From the NCBI RefSeq assembly GCF_033115175.1, contig NC_084843.1, positions 58,072,474-58,136,473 on the forward strand: a DNA stretch of 64,000 nucleotides, read 5' to 3'. The notes under the pieces are model-generated. The model saw nothing but the letters and a program-made list of their open reading frames with translations, did no database searches and had not been told where the DNA came from. Made by a program: the position numbers and the translations under genes. Below are positions 10,812 through 22,965 of the stretch, piece after piece (within the stretch, counting starts at the first letter, position 1; every line of letters begins with the position of its first letter). The stretch comes from Lepus europaeus (lineage: Eukaryota; Chordata; Mammalia; Lagomorpha; Leporidae).

Positions 10812-10984
10812 AAGGCATAGGGCTGATCCTACTCTGAAAGAAAAGAATTCTAGAGAGGACATCAGTGGACAACTGACAAAACTGAAATGTGCAAAGTTTA
10901 TCAGAGAAAAGTATTCTATCAATGTTATATGCAGTTCACTAAGAGAAAATTCTGCCTCTTGGCAACCACACGCTTGGAGGTAAG

Positions 10985-11565
10985 AGACCATCATGTATAC
11001 AATTTACTCTCAGGTGGATTGGAAAAAAATCTAGAGAGAGGAGGGGAAGGAGAAGGAAGGAGAGGGAGAAAACACCAATAACAGAGCAAAGGAGGAGATA
11101 TGCTAACTGGTGAGTCTGGGTGAAGGGTATACGAATGCTCTTTGTACCACTCTTTTTTTTTTTTTTTATTTTAAAGATTTATTTATTTGAAATACAGAGT
11201 TACAGATAGAGGTAGAGACAGTAAGAGAGATCTTCCATCCGCTGGTTCACCCCCAAGATGGCCGCAAGAGCTGGAGCTGAGCAAATCCAAAGCCAAGACC
11301 CAGGAGCTGCTTCTGGGTCTCTCATGTGGGTGCAGGGGCCCAAGCACTTGAGCCATCCTCCACTGCCCTCCCGGGCCACAGCAGAGAGCTGGCCTGGAAG
11401 AGGGGCAGCTGGACTAGAACCGGCGCCCATATGGGATGCCGGGCACCTCAGGTCAGGGCTTTAATTCGCTGTGCCACAGCACTGGCCCCTTGTACCACTC
11501 TTATAACTCTTCTCTAAATTTGAAATTATCTCCAAATTTATAAAATATTTTTTCTTTCATTTTTT
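10985..11565 (+). mobile_element. L1M-like 3' terminus, split by a SINE
   Basis: TGGTGAGTCTGGGTGAAGGG, then a SINE, then TCTAAATTTGAAATTATCTC: the 3' end phrases of old L1 elements. Confidence 0.5.
11155..11489 (-). mobile_element. C-SINE, antisense
   Basis: Target repeat TTGTACCACTCTT at 11142-11154 and 11490-11502; inserted into an L1M-like 3' end. Confidence 0.92.
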
Positions 11566-11826
11566 AAAATTCTCATTTGATGAGACAGACAAAACAAGAG
11601 CTCCCCTCTGCTGATTTCATTCCAAAATGCCCAGAACAAGCCAGGGCTGAATTGGAGCCAAAGCACAGAACCAGGAACTCTAATCTAGTCCTCCCATGCA
11701 AGTGCCAGGGACCCAACATCATTGCCTCTCAGGGTCTGCACTGTCAGGACAAAGAGCCAGTAACTGAAGTCAGGTACTCCAATGAGCAAAATGGACATCT
11801 TAACCACTAGGCCAAACCCCTGCCTC
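11548..11826 (-). mobile_element. C-SINE, antisense, old
   Basis: TCATTTGATGAGACAGACAA start, GCCAAACCCCTGCCTCC end; diverged. Confidence 0.75.
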
Positions 11827-11839
11827 CAAAGTTTAATCT

Positions 11840-12140
11840 TTTTATTTTAAAGAGTTATTTATGTATTTGAAAGACAGCTACAGAGAAGAAAACAGAGATC
11901 TTCCATCTGCTGGTTCACTCTCCAAATGGCTCCAGCAGCAGGGGCTGGGGCAAGCTGAAGCCATGAGCCAGAACTCCATCTGGGTCTCCCATATGAGTGG
12001 CAGGGGCCTAAGTACTTGGGCCATTCTCCATTGCCTCCCCAGCAGGGAGAAGGATTGGAAACAGAGCAGTCAGAAAGTGAACAGGTACTCACATGGAATA
12101 CCAGCGTAATGGGCAGCAGCCTAACCCACCACACCACAAC
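11840..12140 (-). mobile_element. C-SINE, antisense, old
   Basis: ATGTATTTGAAAGACAGCTA to CCACCACACCACAACA. Confidence 0.8.
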
Positions 12141-12212
12141 AGATTTATTTTTCACTGTATATACCCTCTTGCATTATTATAACATGGTATACATGAATTT
12201 ATAACATATTTA

Positions 12213-12508
12213 TATTTAATGTTTATTTGAAAGGTAGATCAATACAGAGAGACAGAGAGCAATCTTCCATCTTCTATTTCACTCCCCAAATGCCCACAAC
12301 AGGCAGAAGCCATAAGTTCAGAACTCCACCCTGGTCTCTCACGTGAGAAGCAGGAATCTAAGCACTTAAGCCATGCATACTGCCTGCCAGTATGCATAAG
12401 CAGGAAAAAGGATTGGAAGCTAAGAAGCCAAAACATGAATCAGCACTCTAATACAGGTTACAAGCATTCCAAGAAGATTCTTAACCCAATGCACCATAAT
12501 GCCTCCCC
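12213..12508 (-). mobile_element. C-SINE, antisense, old
   Basis: TTTATTTGAAAGGTAGATCA to GCACCATAATGCCTCCCC. Confidence 0.8.
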
Positions 12509-12605
12509 CATAACCCATTTAGAGATTCTAAAGAACAATTTTAAAAATCAAGCACAATTGGATAATCTTTTTCCTAAATTACTTTCTCCAAGAACCAGGA
12601 GCTTT

Positions 12606-12654
12606 AAAAAATATATAAATATATATACACAAACACACACATATATATATATTT
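12606..12654. repeat. TA/CA simple repeat
   Basis: Alternating ATAT and ACAC stretch that merges with the T-rich start of the next antisense SINE. Confidence 0.8.
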
Positions 12655-13288
12655 ATTTCCATCCACTGGTTCACTCCCTTTATGTACATCGACAGCTGGA
12701 GCTGGGCCAGACTGAAGCCAGGAGGCTGGAACTCTATCCAGGCCTCCCGATGTAGGTACAAAAGCCCAAGCACTTGGCCTACCTTCTGCTGCTTCCTCAG
12801 ATGCATTACCAGGGAGCTGAATTGGAAGATGTGGAGCAGCTGGAACTCGAACCCATGCCCATATGGATGCCAGTGTTGCAGTGGCAGCTTAACTTGCTGC
12901 GCCGGCCGGCGCTACGGCTCACCATGCTAATCCTCCGCCTGCAGCGCCGGCACCCTGGGTTCTAGTCCTAGTCCGGGCGCCGGATTCTGTCTCGGTTGCT
13001 CCTCTTCCAGTCCAGCTCTCTGCTGTGGCCCGGGAAGGCAGTGGAGGATGGCCCAGGTCCTTGGGCCCCGCACCTGCATGGAAAACCAGGAGGAAGCACC
13101 TGGCTCCTGGCTTTGGATTGGCGCAGCGCACCAGCCGTAACACACCAGCTGTGGTGGCCACTTGAGGGGTGAACCAACGGAAAAAGGAAGACCTTTCTCT
13201 CTCTTTCTGTCTCTCCCTCTCTCTAACCTGCCTGTCAAAAACAAAACAAAACAAAAAAAAACCTTGCTGCGCCACAATGCCAGCCCCC
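12650..13288 (-). mobile_element. Antisense C-SINE split by a younger sense copy
   Basis: Parts 12650-12903 and 13262-13288; only the last few bases of the head lie beyond the split. Confidence 0.85.
12904..13262 (+). mobile_element. Young C-SINE, nested
   Basis: GGCCGGCGCTACGGCTCACC head, (AAAAC)n tail. Target repeat CTTGCTGCGCC at 12893-12903 and from 13263. Confidence 0.9.
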
Positions 13289-13595
13289 AGGAGCCTTTCT
13301 TCACTGTCATGATCTGCTTAGATTCTTTTAGAGTTTTGGTTTTTTTACATACCAAGCCTCTTAGTTTTCCAAAACAGTCCATACTAGTTACTTAAAAGCT
13401 CTGGCATTCAAAGTCTCCATTACTACTTTTAGCACAGTCTCAACAAATGTCTCATAACAGCCTGGTTTTTGCTGAGATTCTTGAGGAATTTAAGGTAGGA
13501 TTTTCAAGGCTAGTCTATCCACACGAAAGAGTAGCACAGGAACAGATCTTTCCCTGTACCAAGGGGAAAAGGTTGATGGATTGAGGGAGTTTTCA

Positions 13596-14240
13596 TTTTT
13601 ATTTATTTTAAGAATTGGACAGAGACAGAGACAGAAAGAAAGATTTTTTTTTTTTTTTTTTTTTTTTTGGACAGGCAGAGTGGACAGTGAGAGAGACAGA
13701 GCAAAAGGTCTTCCTTTTCCGTTGGTTCACCCTCTAATGGCCACTGCGGCTGGCGCACTGCGCTGATCCGAAGGCAGGAGCCAGGTGCTTCTCCTGGTCT
13801 CCCATGGGGTGCAGGGCCCAAGCACTTGGGCCATCCTCCACTGCCTTCCCGGGCCATAGCAGAGAGCTGGCCTGGAAGAGGGGCAACCAGGACAGAATCC
13901 GGCACCCCAACCGGGACTAGAACCCGGTGTGCCGGCGCTGGAAGGCAGAGGATTAGCCTGTTAAGCCACGGCGCTGGCCAGAAAGAAAGATCTTTAACCC
14001 ACTCATTTATTCTCCAAATGCCCACAAGAGCTGGGGCTGAGCCAGGCTGAAGTCAGGAGCCTAACACTCTACCAGGATCCCATGTAGACGGCAGGGGCCC
14101 AAACACTTGAGTTATCACTGCTGCCTCTGACAGGGTGCACCACCAGGAAGCTGGAATTGGAGACGGAGCTGGGATGTGAAACCATGCACTCTGATATGGG
14201 ATGTGGGTATCTCAAGCAACATCCTAACACCCACCACAGG
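13596..14240 (-). mobile_element. Old antisense C-SINE split by a younger antisense copy
   Basis: Parts 13596-13645 and 13980-14240. AGAAAGAAAGAT occurs at both sides of the split. Confidence 0.85.
13646..13979 (-). mobile_element. Young C-SINE, antisense, nested
   Basis: Poly(T), GGACAGGCAGAGTGGACAGT, ends CCACGGCGCTGGCC. Confidence 0.92.
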
Positions 14241-14374
14241 ATTTGTTCATTTTAAAGAAGCACTCTCTTGCATAAGATGTGACCTTGGATGGGGAGAATT
14301 ACGATAGAATATTTCATAATTACAAAACACATATTTTCCTTTAATGACTTAACTGGAATAGAAAGCAAAGCCAG

Positions 14375-14695
14375 GGGGCCGGTGCTGTGCGGTAGCGGGA
14401 AAAGCCCTGCGTTGCCAGCATCTCATATGGGTGCTGGTTTGAGACCCAGCTGCTCCTCTTCCAATCCAGCTCTCTGCTATGGCCTGGGAAAGTAGCAGAA
14501 GATGGCCCAAGTCCTTGGGCCCCTGTACCCATGTGGAAGACCTGGAAGAAGCTCCTGGCTCCTGGCTTCAGATCAGCACAGTTCTAGCCATTGCGGCCGC
14601 TTGAGCAGTGAACCAGCAGATGGAAGACCTCTCTCTGTCTCTGCCTCTCCTTCTGTCTGTGTAACTCTTTCAAAATAAATCTTTAAATATATTAA
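14375..14695 (+). mobile_element. C-SINE, sense
   Basis: GGGGCCGGTGCTGTGCGGTA head, AAATAAATCTTTAAATA end. Confidence 0.88.
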
Positions 14696-14747
14696 TTAAT
14701 ATTGAATACATATATAATTTAAATATACATATATTTAAAGTGTTAAC

Positions 14748-15000
14748 TAAGGTGGCATTTGATACAATGGTTAAGATACCACTTAAGACACTCACATTTC
14801 ATATTAGAGTGCCTGGGTTCAAGTCCAAGATCTGCTTCCAGTTCCAGCTTCCTGCTAATGTGATCCAGGAAACCCAGACTGAATTCTTAGCTCCTGGATT
14901 CTTCCTAGCCTAGCTCAGGCTATAGCAGACATTTGGCATGACCAGCACAAGGAATATCTTTCTCTTTCTCTCTCTGCTTTTCAAATAAAAATGAAACTGA
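14748..15000 (+). mobile_element. C-SINE, sense, old
   Basis: GGTGGCATTTGATACAATGG head; diverged. Confidence 0.75.
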
Positions 15001-15157
15001 CACACACATACACATAAACACACAGAGAGTTATCCATAGAATTATATTCTGGAAAATGTAGCTTCATGTCAACTAGCTTGGGAGTCAAAGTCACCATTAA
15101 TAAAAACATTTATGTGGAAAAAAGACAGACTGCATAGGAGCCAAAAAAGAAATAGAA

Positions 15158-15420
15158 GGGGGTAGGTATTTGGCAGAGCAGCTGTCACTTGGGACACCTG
15201 CATCCAATATCACAGTACCTGGGCTTGAGTCCCAGCTCTGCTCTCCACTGTAGCTTCCTGCTAATGCACATCCCTTCCCCCACATGGGAAACACATTAAA
15301 TTCTGTGCTCCTGGTTTCAGCCTGGCACAGCACTGGCTGTTATAGGCATTTGGGGCATGAACCAACTGATGGAAGATCTCTCTCTCTGCAGCTTTCAAAT
15401 AAAATAAATAAGTGTATGAA
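15158..15420 (+). mobile_element. C-SINE, sense, old
   Basis: GGTAGGTATTTGGCAGAGCA head, TTTCAAATAAAATAAATAAG end. Confidence 0.78.
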
Positions 15421-15437
15421 GAAAAAAACTAAACAGA

Positions 15438-15750
15438 GGGGCCAGTGACTGGCGCAGTAGGTTAATCCTCCACCTGCAGCACTGGCATCCCATATGGGCT
15501 CCAGTTCTAGTCCCAGCTGCTCCTCTTCCAATCCAGCTCTCTGCCATGGCCTAGAAAAAGAGTAAAAGATGGCCCAAGTGCTTGGGCCTCTGCACCCTCA
15601 TGGGAGACTGGGAAGAAGCACCTGGCCCCTGGCTTCAGATTGGCAAAGCTCCAGCCGTTGCTGTCATTTGGGGAGTGATCAAAGGAAGACCTTTCTCTCT
15701 GTCTGTCTCAAATAAATAAATAAAATCTTAAAAAAAAAAAAAAAAAAAAG
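15438..15750 (+). mobile_element. C-SINE, sense
   Basis: GGGGCCAGTGACTGGCGCAG head, long A-tail. Confidence 0.88.
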
Positions 15751-15764
15751 AACCCTAAAAAGAA

Positions 15765-16030
15765 AGAAGCAGGCATTTAGCCTAGCAGTTAGGGCACCTT
15801 CATACACATCAGAGTGCCTGGGTTTGATTCCTGGCTCCAGGAGCCTGTAATTCAATCTGAGTGGGAAGGTGAAAAGACCCCAAGTCCGCCATAATCTGCT
15901 GTCACAATGCTGTGCATGAGCAGGAAGCTAAATAGGAAGCAGAGTAGCCAAAACACGACTAGGCACTCTGATGTGGGATACAGCCATCCCCAGTGGCAAC
16001 TTAACTCACTATGCCCAAATGCCTATCCTG
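15765..16030. mobile_element. Two C-SINE pieces fused in opposite orientation
   Basis: 15765-15848 is a sense head (GGCATTTAGCCTAGCAGTTA); from 15849 the sequence reads as an antisense copy ending ATGCCCAAATGCCTATCC. No tail between them. Confidence 0.65.
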
Positions 16031-16354
16031 TTCTTCATAATTTTTAGGTAACTTGTTTAGTCATCAAACTGGCAAAGCTGTATTTTCAAATTCATTCCAT
16101 CTGACTCCTACACCCACACAATTTTTAGTATGTCACAGTTTCTAGAACTAGTGCAAAAAGATTTTTTGCACATCTCTGAGAGCAGCTAAGGAATCTGTTG
16201 TATACATACAGATAATTTCAGCATTTTAGCTAAAGACTTGGTGTTCTACAATTTCAGAATCTTCACAATGCTGCAATGGGGTACTGCAACTCTACAATCC
16301 ACAATCTAGACCACATCAATATATACAGTGTAGTCTAATTCTAAAAACCATACA
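16031..16354. other. DNA2 intron 4, non-repetitive
   Basis: Unique intron sequence, nothing recognised. Confidence 0.5.
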
Positions 16355-16618
16355 GAGGCTAGTACATGGCACAGCAGGTTAAGCTCCTCGCCTCCAGTGC
16401 TGGCATCCCATATGGGCACCAGTTCATATCCCAGAGGCTAATCCAGTTCTCTGCTAATGTGCCTGGGAAAGCAGCAAAGGATGGCCCAAATCCTTGGGCC
16501 CCGGCACCCAGGTGGGAGGCCAGTAAGAATCTCCTGGCTCTTGGTTTCGGATTGGCCCAGCTCCAGTGGATAGAAAACTTCTCTAACTGCTTATCAAAGT
16601 AAATAAATTTTCAAAAAC
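16355..16618 (+). mobile_element. C-SINE, sense
   Basis: GAGGCTAGTACATGGCACAG head; shortened near the 3' end. About 70 bases from DNA2 exon 4. Confidence 0.8.
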
Positions 16619-16690
16619 AAAATAAAACCATATAGCTACCAAGAAAGAAGTGACAAAACTGTACCTGCAGTTCTTCTCATAACTACTTAC

Positions 16691-16836
16691 ATTTCCTTCA
16701 AATGTCTTATTTCTTGAACAGTTTGAGAAGCAAGCTCTTGGAGCTTTTCTGAGGCAAAGCTATCACTTATTGCTTTTTGAAATACTTCATGGAGAACTGT
16801 ACCAATTAGCATTTGGCGGGTCGTTGAATCTGAGCT
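16691..16836 (-). CDS. DNA2: DNA2 exon 4
   Basis: 146 nt encoding residues 148-195 and two bases of Met196. Contains [15 protein letters not shown], in which His163 corresponds to the conserved histidine of RecB-family nucleases (family knowledge), followed by a helix [20 protein letters not shown]. Acceptor CTTAG|AGCTCA, donor GGAAAT|GTAAGT. It is flanked on both sides by SINE-rich intron but no repeat touches it. Confidence 0.93.
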
Positions 16837-17038
16837 CTAAGAAAACAAATCATACATTTTATTTCACAGCATGTTAACACGCAGGAGCATATATTTACTG
16901 CCTAATCTGTTTAACTATTATGCCCAAAGTACACTGAATAGAAAAATACAAATATATTAAACAATGTTTTTTCTGGTATATGAGATTATAGGTAGCTTCC
17001 ACTTTCCTCTATTCAGAATTTAAAAATTCTTATTTATT

Positions 17039-17315
17039 GGGGCCAGCGCTGCAGTGTAGTAACTAAGGCTGCCTGCTCCATTTCCAATCCAGCTCTCTGT
17101 TACAGCCTGGGAAAGCAGAAGATGGCACAAGTCCTTGGACCCCTTCACCCACACGGGAGACCTGGAAGAAGCTCCAGGCTCCTGGCTTCAGATTGGCCTA
17201 GCTCCAACCATTGCAGCCATTTGGGGAGTGGACCAGCAGATGGAAGATCTCTCTCACCCTGCCTCTGCCTCTCTGTAACTCTGCCTTTCAAATAAATAAA
17301 TCTTTAAAAAAAATT
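17039..17315 (+). mobile_element. C-SINE, sense, internal deletion after the head
   Basis: GGGGCCAGCGCTGCAGTGTA head; the B-box region is missing; normal tail. Confidence 0.82.
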
Positions 17316-17641
17316 TTCTCATTTATTTTTACTTATTTGAAAAGCAGTGGGACAGAGATAGAGAGACCTTCTATCCGTCGGATTATCCAAATATCTCTAA
17401 CAGCTAGGGATGAGCCAAACTGAAGCCAGGAGCCCAACACTCAATCTAGGCTCCCACAAGGGTAGCAAGGACCCAAGTACATGAGCCATCATCTGCTGCC
17501 TCCCAGGGTGTACGTAAGAAGGAAGCTAGAATTGGGAGCAGAGCCAGGACAATAATCCAGGCACTCTGATAGGGGATGTAGGTGATTCTGATAGGGGATG
17601 TAGGAAGCAGTGTGTTAACCACCAAGCCAAATGCCCACCCC
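17316..17641 (-). mobile_element. C-SINE, antisense, with 21-base tandem duplication
   Basis: TGATAGGGGATGTAGG occurs twice in a row at about 17568-17605. Tail to tail with the previous copy. Confidence 0.82.
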
Positions 17642-17816
17642 TGAATTATTTTTACAAGCTGTATTATTTTATGAATGAGTTATTTTTTAAATTAATAATT
17701 TCCACTTGGAAAAAATTAAAATATTAAAAAGTTCAAATATATTCAATGTTTTCAAAGAATTCTTCTCTAATTTGACTTTATAATTTACTCAAATAGAAAA
17801 GTCAATAAAGGCACAG

Positions 17817-18138
17817 TTGAAGCAGCTGGTGTGACACAATGGGTTTTAAGTTGCCACTTGGGATGCCCATATGCCATCTCACAGTACAGGTTTCAGTTCT
17901 TGCTATTCCACTTCTGATCCAGCTTCCTATTAATGTGCCTGGGAGGCAGCAGATGATGGACCAAGTGCTTGGGCTCCTGCTATTCATAAGGGAGACATAG
18001 ATGAATTCCAGGCTCTTAAATGCAGCCCAGCCCAGCCCTGGCTGTTGTGGGTATCTGCAGAATCAGCTAGTACATAAAAGATCTCCCTTTGACTCTCCAA
18101 GTTTTCTGCCTTTCAAATAAAATGCAAAAAAATAAAAA
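17817..18138 (+). mobile_element. C-SINE, sense, old
   Basis: GCAGCTGGTGTGACACAATG head, TTTCAAATAAAATGC(A)n end. Confidence 0.8.
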
Positions 18139-18423
18139 ATTTCTTTGAACATTATCAAAATAAACTGGATAATTGATTAATGTAAGAAATTACTGGTAAT
18201 TTTACTGAGTATAAATAAATTTAAAAATATATATGTTTAGGAACAATAGAATGTTAGTGATTAAGGGTAGGTTTATTATGAGAGTTTATTGTAATCATAC
18301 TTTTACAGATGTTTGAAATATTCCTTAATTTTTTTAAAGAGACTTTCAGATTTTTAGTTTTTTGGCAATCACATGAAGTTAAGTTTGGGAATGCCTAAGT
18401 ATATTAAATTTAAAATCTTATCA
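18139..18423. other. DNA2 intron 3, AT-rich unique
   Basis: Nothing recognised. Confidence 0.5.
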
Positions 18424-18745
18424 GGGCTGGTGCTATGGCGCAGCGGGTTAAAGCCCTGGCCTGAAATGCCAGCATCCCATATGGGCGCCAGTTCGAAACC
18501 CGGCTACTCCGTTTCCGATCCAGCTCTCTGCTATGGCCTGGGAAGGCAGTAGAAAATGGCCCAGGTCCTTGGGCCCCTGCACCTGTGTGGGGGACCCGGA
18601 AGAAGCTCCTGGCTCCTGGCTTTGGATCAGCGCAGCTCCGGCCACTGTGGCCAACTGGGGAGTGAACCATCGGAAAGAAGACTTCTCTCTCTCTCTCCTC
18701 TGTGCAACTCTTTCAAATAAATAAATAAATATTTTAAAAAAAAAA
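18424..18745 (+). mobile_element. C-SINE, sense
   Basis: GGGCTGGTGCTATGGCGCAG head. Target repeat AAAATCTTATCA before and after. Confidence 0.9.
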
Positions 18746-18804
18746 TCTTATCACTTGTTAATTTTCTTACCAACAAAATTAACTATTAAGTGCTGAAGAA
18801 GATT

Positions 18805-18990
18805 CAGAGGAGTCAGACATCCGGCCTTGAGTCTCAGCACTGCCCTTTACTAGTTCTGTGACCCCAGGCAAGTCACCTAACCTCTCTGAGTTCATTTCCT
18901 CCTCTGCAAAATGCAGCTACCTTGCAGGACTGCTGGGAAGATCAAATGAGATAACAAATGCAAAAGTGCTCTGTAAACTCTAAGATCCTT
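18805..18990 (+). mobile_element. MIR SINE
   Basis: CCCTTTACTAGTTCTGTGAC, TCACCTAACCTCTCTGAGTT and ACTGCTGGGAAGATCAAATG are MIR core and 3' phrases, well preserved. Confidence 0.85.
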
Positions 18991-19020
18991 TGAGAACTTC
19001 ACTGTTTATACTGTTCACCC

Positions 19021-19348
19021 TGGGGCTGGTGTTGTGGCACAGTGGGTTAAGCTGCTATCTGCAATACCAGCTGTCCATATTAGAGCACTGGTTACAGTCC
19101 TGGCTGCTCCACTTCCAATCCAGCACCCTTCTAATGTACCTGGGAAAGCAGCAAAAGTTAGCCCAAGTGCTTGGGTCCCTGCCACCCAGGTGGGAGACTG
19201 AGATAGAGTTCCCAGCTCCTGGCTTCAACCTGGCCCAGCCCTGCCTATTGTTGGCATCTGGGGAGTGAACCAGCAGATGGAAGATCAATCTCTGTCTCTC
19301 CCACCCCTTCTATCACTCTCCCTTTCAAATAAATAAAGTAAATCTTTA
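19021..19348 (+). mobile_element. C-SINE, sense
   Basis: GGGGCTGGTGTTGTGGCACA head, AAATAAATAAAGTAAATC end. Confidence 0.88.
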
Positions 19349-19349
19349 G

Positions 19350-20501
<1,152 letters not shown>

Positions 20502-20657
20502 GAAGACAGATTGAGAATCCCTAATCTGAATACTCAAAATTTAATATATTTTGAGTATCAACATGAAATCATAAATGAAAATTTCCACACCTGACTGTAT
20601 GCCAGGTCACAGTCAAACCCATGTGCACTAAAAATACTGTATAAGATTACCTTCAAG

Positions 20658-21148
20658 GAGGAGAGAACTTCCACTTTGACTACGACCTTGTCTAAATATG
20701 ATCAGAGTCGGTGAACTCAAAAGGCTTCCATAGCCTTGGCAACTCATGACAAGAGCCTAGGGTGATTACTGATGCCATAAACAAGAGTGTCAATTTGTTA
20801 AGTCAACAACAGGAGTCACTGTGCACTTACTCCTCATATAGGATCTCTGTCCTTAATGTGCTGTACATTGTGATTTAACGCTATAACTAGTACTCAAACA
20901 GTATTTTTCACTTTGTGTTTCTATGTGGGTGCAAACTGTTGAAATCTTTACTTAATATATACTAAACTGATCTTCTGTATATAAAGAGAATTGAAAATGA
21001 ATCTTGATGTGAATGGAAGGGGAGAGGGAGCGGGAAAGGGGAGGGTTGCAGGTGGCAGGGAAGTTATGGGGGGGGGGGGGGAGACATTGTAATCCATAAG
21101 CTGTACATTGGAAATTTATATTCATTAAATAAAAGTTAAAAAAAAAAA
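20658..21148 (+). mobile_element. 5'-truncated L1 3' UTR
   Basis: About 490 bases ending GTACATTGGAAATTTATATT, CATTAAATAAAAGTT and poly(A). Carries a purine-rich, G-run tract at about 21015-21082 including 13 consecutive G. Target repeat AGATTACCTTCAAG at 20644-20657 and 21149-21162. Confidence 0.85.
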
Positions 21149-21162
21149 AGATTACCTTCAAG

Positions 21163-21470
21163 GGCTGGCACTGTGGTGTAGTAGGTTAAGCCCCCACCTA
21201 GAGTGCCAGCATCCCATATAGGAGCTGGTTCATGTCCCGGCTGCTCCTCTTCCAAACTGGCTTTCAGCTTGTGGCCTGGGAAAGCAGTGGAAGATAGCCC
21301 AAGTCCTTGGGTCCCTGCACCCACAAGTGAGGCCTGGAAGAAGCTCCTGGCTCCTGGCTTCAGAATGGCTCAGCTCCAGCCATTGTGGCTGTCTGGGGAC
21401 TGAACCAGCAGATGGAAGACCTTTCTCTCTAACTCTCCCTGTCTATACCTCTCAAACAAATAAAATCAAA
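21163..21470 (+). mobile_element. C-SINE, second element in the serial insertion site
   Basis: GGCTGGCACTGTGGTGTAGT head, tail CAAATAAAATC followed by a purine repeat. Preceded by AGATTACCTTCAAG. Confidence 0.88.
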
Positions 21471-21570
21471 AGGAAAAATAGAAAAGAGAAGAGAAGAGAA
21501 GAGAAGAGAAGAAAAGAGAAAAGGAAAGAAAAGAAAAGGAAAGAAAAGAAAAGAAAAGGAAAAGAAAGAT
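21471..21570. repeat. Purine-only repeat grown from a SINE tail
   Basis: (GAAAAGA) and (GAAAAG) units, about 100 bases without a pyrimidine except at the end. Confidence 0.88.
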
Positions 21571-21583
21571 AGATAACCTCAGG

Positions 21584-21911
21584 GGCCGGTACTGTGATGT
21601 ACAGGGTTAGACCTCTGCCTGGCATTCCATGTGGCTATGGTTTGAGTTCCAGCTGCTCCACTTCTGAAACAGCTCCCTGCTGAGGGCCTGGGAAAGCAGT
21701 GGAAGATGGCCCAAGTGCTTAGGCCCCAGTACCCACATGGGAGACCCAGAAGAAACTCCTGGTTCCTGGCTTCAGATCGGCTCGGCCACAGCCGCAAGGG
21801 CCATTTGGGAAGTGAAGCAGGGATGGAAGACCTTTCTGTGTCTCTCCCTCGCTCTGTCTATAACTCTTTCGCTCAAATAAATAAAATACATCTTTAAATA
21901 AAAAACAAAAA
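21584..21911 (+). mobile_element. C-SINE, third element in the serial insertion site
   Basis: GGCCGGTACTGTGATGTACA head, tail ends in AACAAAA then AGATTACCTTCAG (21912). Confidence 0.88.
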
Positions 21912-22102
21912 AGATTACCTTCAGGCTATGGGTATATCGTGTGTATGTGAAACCTAAGTGGATTTTGTGTTTAGACTTGAGTCAAACCCTCAAGATCTCA
22001 TTATGTATGTGAAATTATTCTAAATCTGAGAAAATCAAAATCTGAAATACTTCTGGTCCCAAGTGTTTTGGATAAGAGATACTCAACCTTCGCTTGATTT
22101 CC

Positions 22103-22128
22103 CAATAATAATAATAATAATAATAAAT
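22103..22128. repeat. (AAT)n microsatellite
   Basis: Eight AAT units at the right end of the DNA transposon relic. Confidence 0.85.
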
Positions 22129-22216
22129 TTTTGAATTAAGAGTCTACAGATGTTGGGGTAATAGATACAATTTTCATGTAGAATTAAGCCAGGTTCAAAT
22201 CTACTAAATCTAATGA

Positions 22217-22470
22217 ATTAGACATTTGACTTAGTGTTAAGACGTCCATGTTCCACATCAGAGTACCACCATTTGACTCCTAGCTCCAGCTTCTGGCTAA
22301 TGTAGACCCTGGGAGGCAGTGGTAAGGGCACAAGCGATCGGATTCCTGCCACCCACATGGGAGATCTGGATTGTGCTCCTAGCTTCCTGCCTTCAGCCTG
22401 GCCCAGTCTCAGATGAGCGGGCATTTGGGGAGTGACCCAGTACATGCAAGTTCTCTGTCAAACAAATAAC
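22217..22470 (+). mobile_element. C-SINE, sense, old
   Basis: AGACATTTGACTTAGTGTTA head; TCTGTCAAACAAATAAC end. Confidence 0.75.
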
Positions 22471-22492
22471 TATTTTAATTTATCCCTTTTTT

Positions 22493-22847
22493 CTTTTTTA
22501 AATTTTTTTTTTTTTTATTTTTGACAGGCAGAGTGGACAGTGAGAGAGAGACAGAGAGAAAGGTCTTCCTTTTGCCGTTGGTTCACCCTCCAATGGCCGC
22601 CGCGGTAGCGCACTGCGGCCGGCGCACCGCGCTGATCCGATGGCAGGAGCCAGGTGCTTCTCCTGGTCTCCCATGGGGTGCAGGGCCCAAGCACTTGGGC
22701 CATCCTCCACTGCACTCCCTGGCCACAGCAGAGAGCTGGCCTGGAAGAGGGGCAACCGGGACAGGATCGGTGCCCCGACCGGGACTAGAACCCGGTGTGC
22801 CGGCGCCGCAAGGCAGAGGATTAGCCTACTGAGCCACGGCGCCGGCC
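22493..22847 (-). mobile_element. Young C-SINE, antisense
   Basis: Target repeat AATTTATCCCTTTTTT at 22477-22492 and 22848-22863 (16 bases, perfect). Ends 100 bases before DNA2 exon 2. Confidence 0.93.
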
Positions 22848-22965
22848 AATTTATCCCTTTTTTAAACCATTAAATTATAGCAACATCCACACAAGCCATG
22901 TGATGGGTTTTAAGATGCTACCCTGAAGATTGCCAATTCAGTGCTCAAAGTCACACAAAAATTAC

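Larger units (their letters stand above)
20502..22105. mobile_element. Old inverted-repeat DNA transposon relic, interrupted
   Basis: Left end TTGAGAATCCCTAATCTGAA (about 20511) and right end TTTGGATAAGAGATACTCAACC (about 22079-22100) are imperfect inverted repeats. The interior matches a widespread mammalian non-autonomous element I know by sequence (AATCTGAAATACTTCTGGTC, ATTACCTTCAGGCTATG) but cannot name with certainty; probably of the Tigger/pogo group. It is split at 20644 by an L1 end and two SINEs. Confidence 0.6.
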
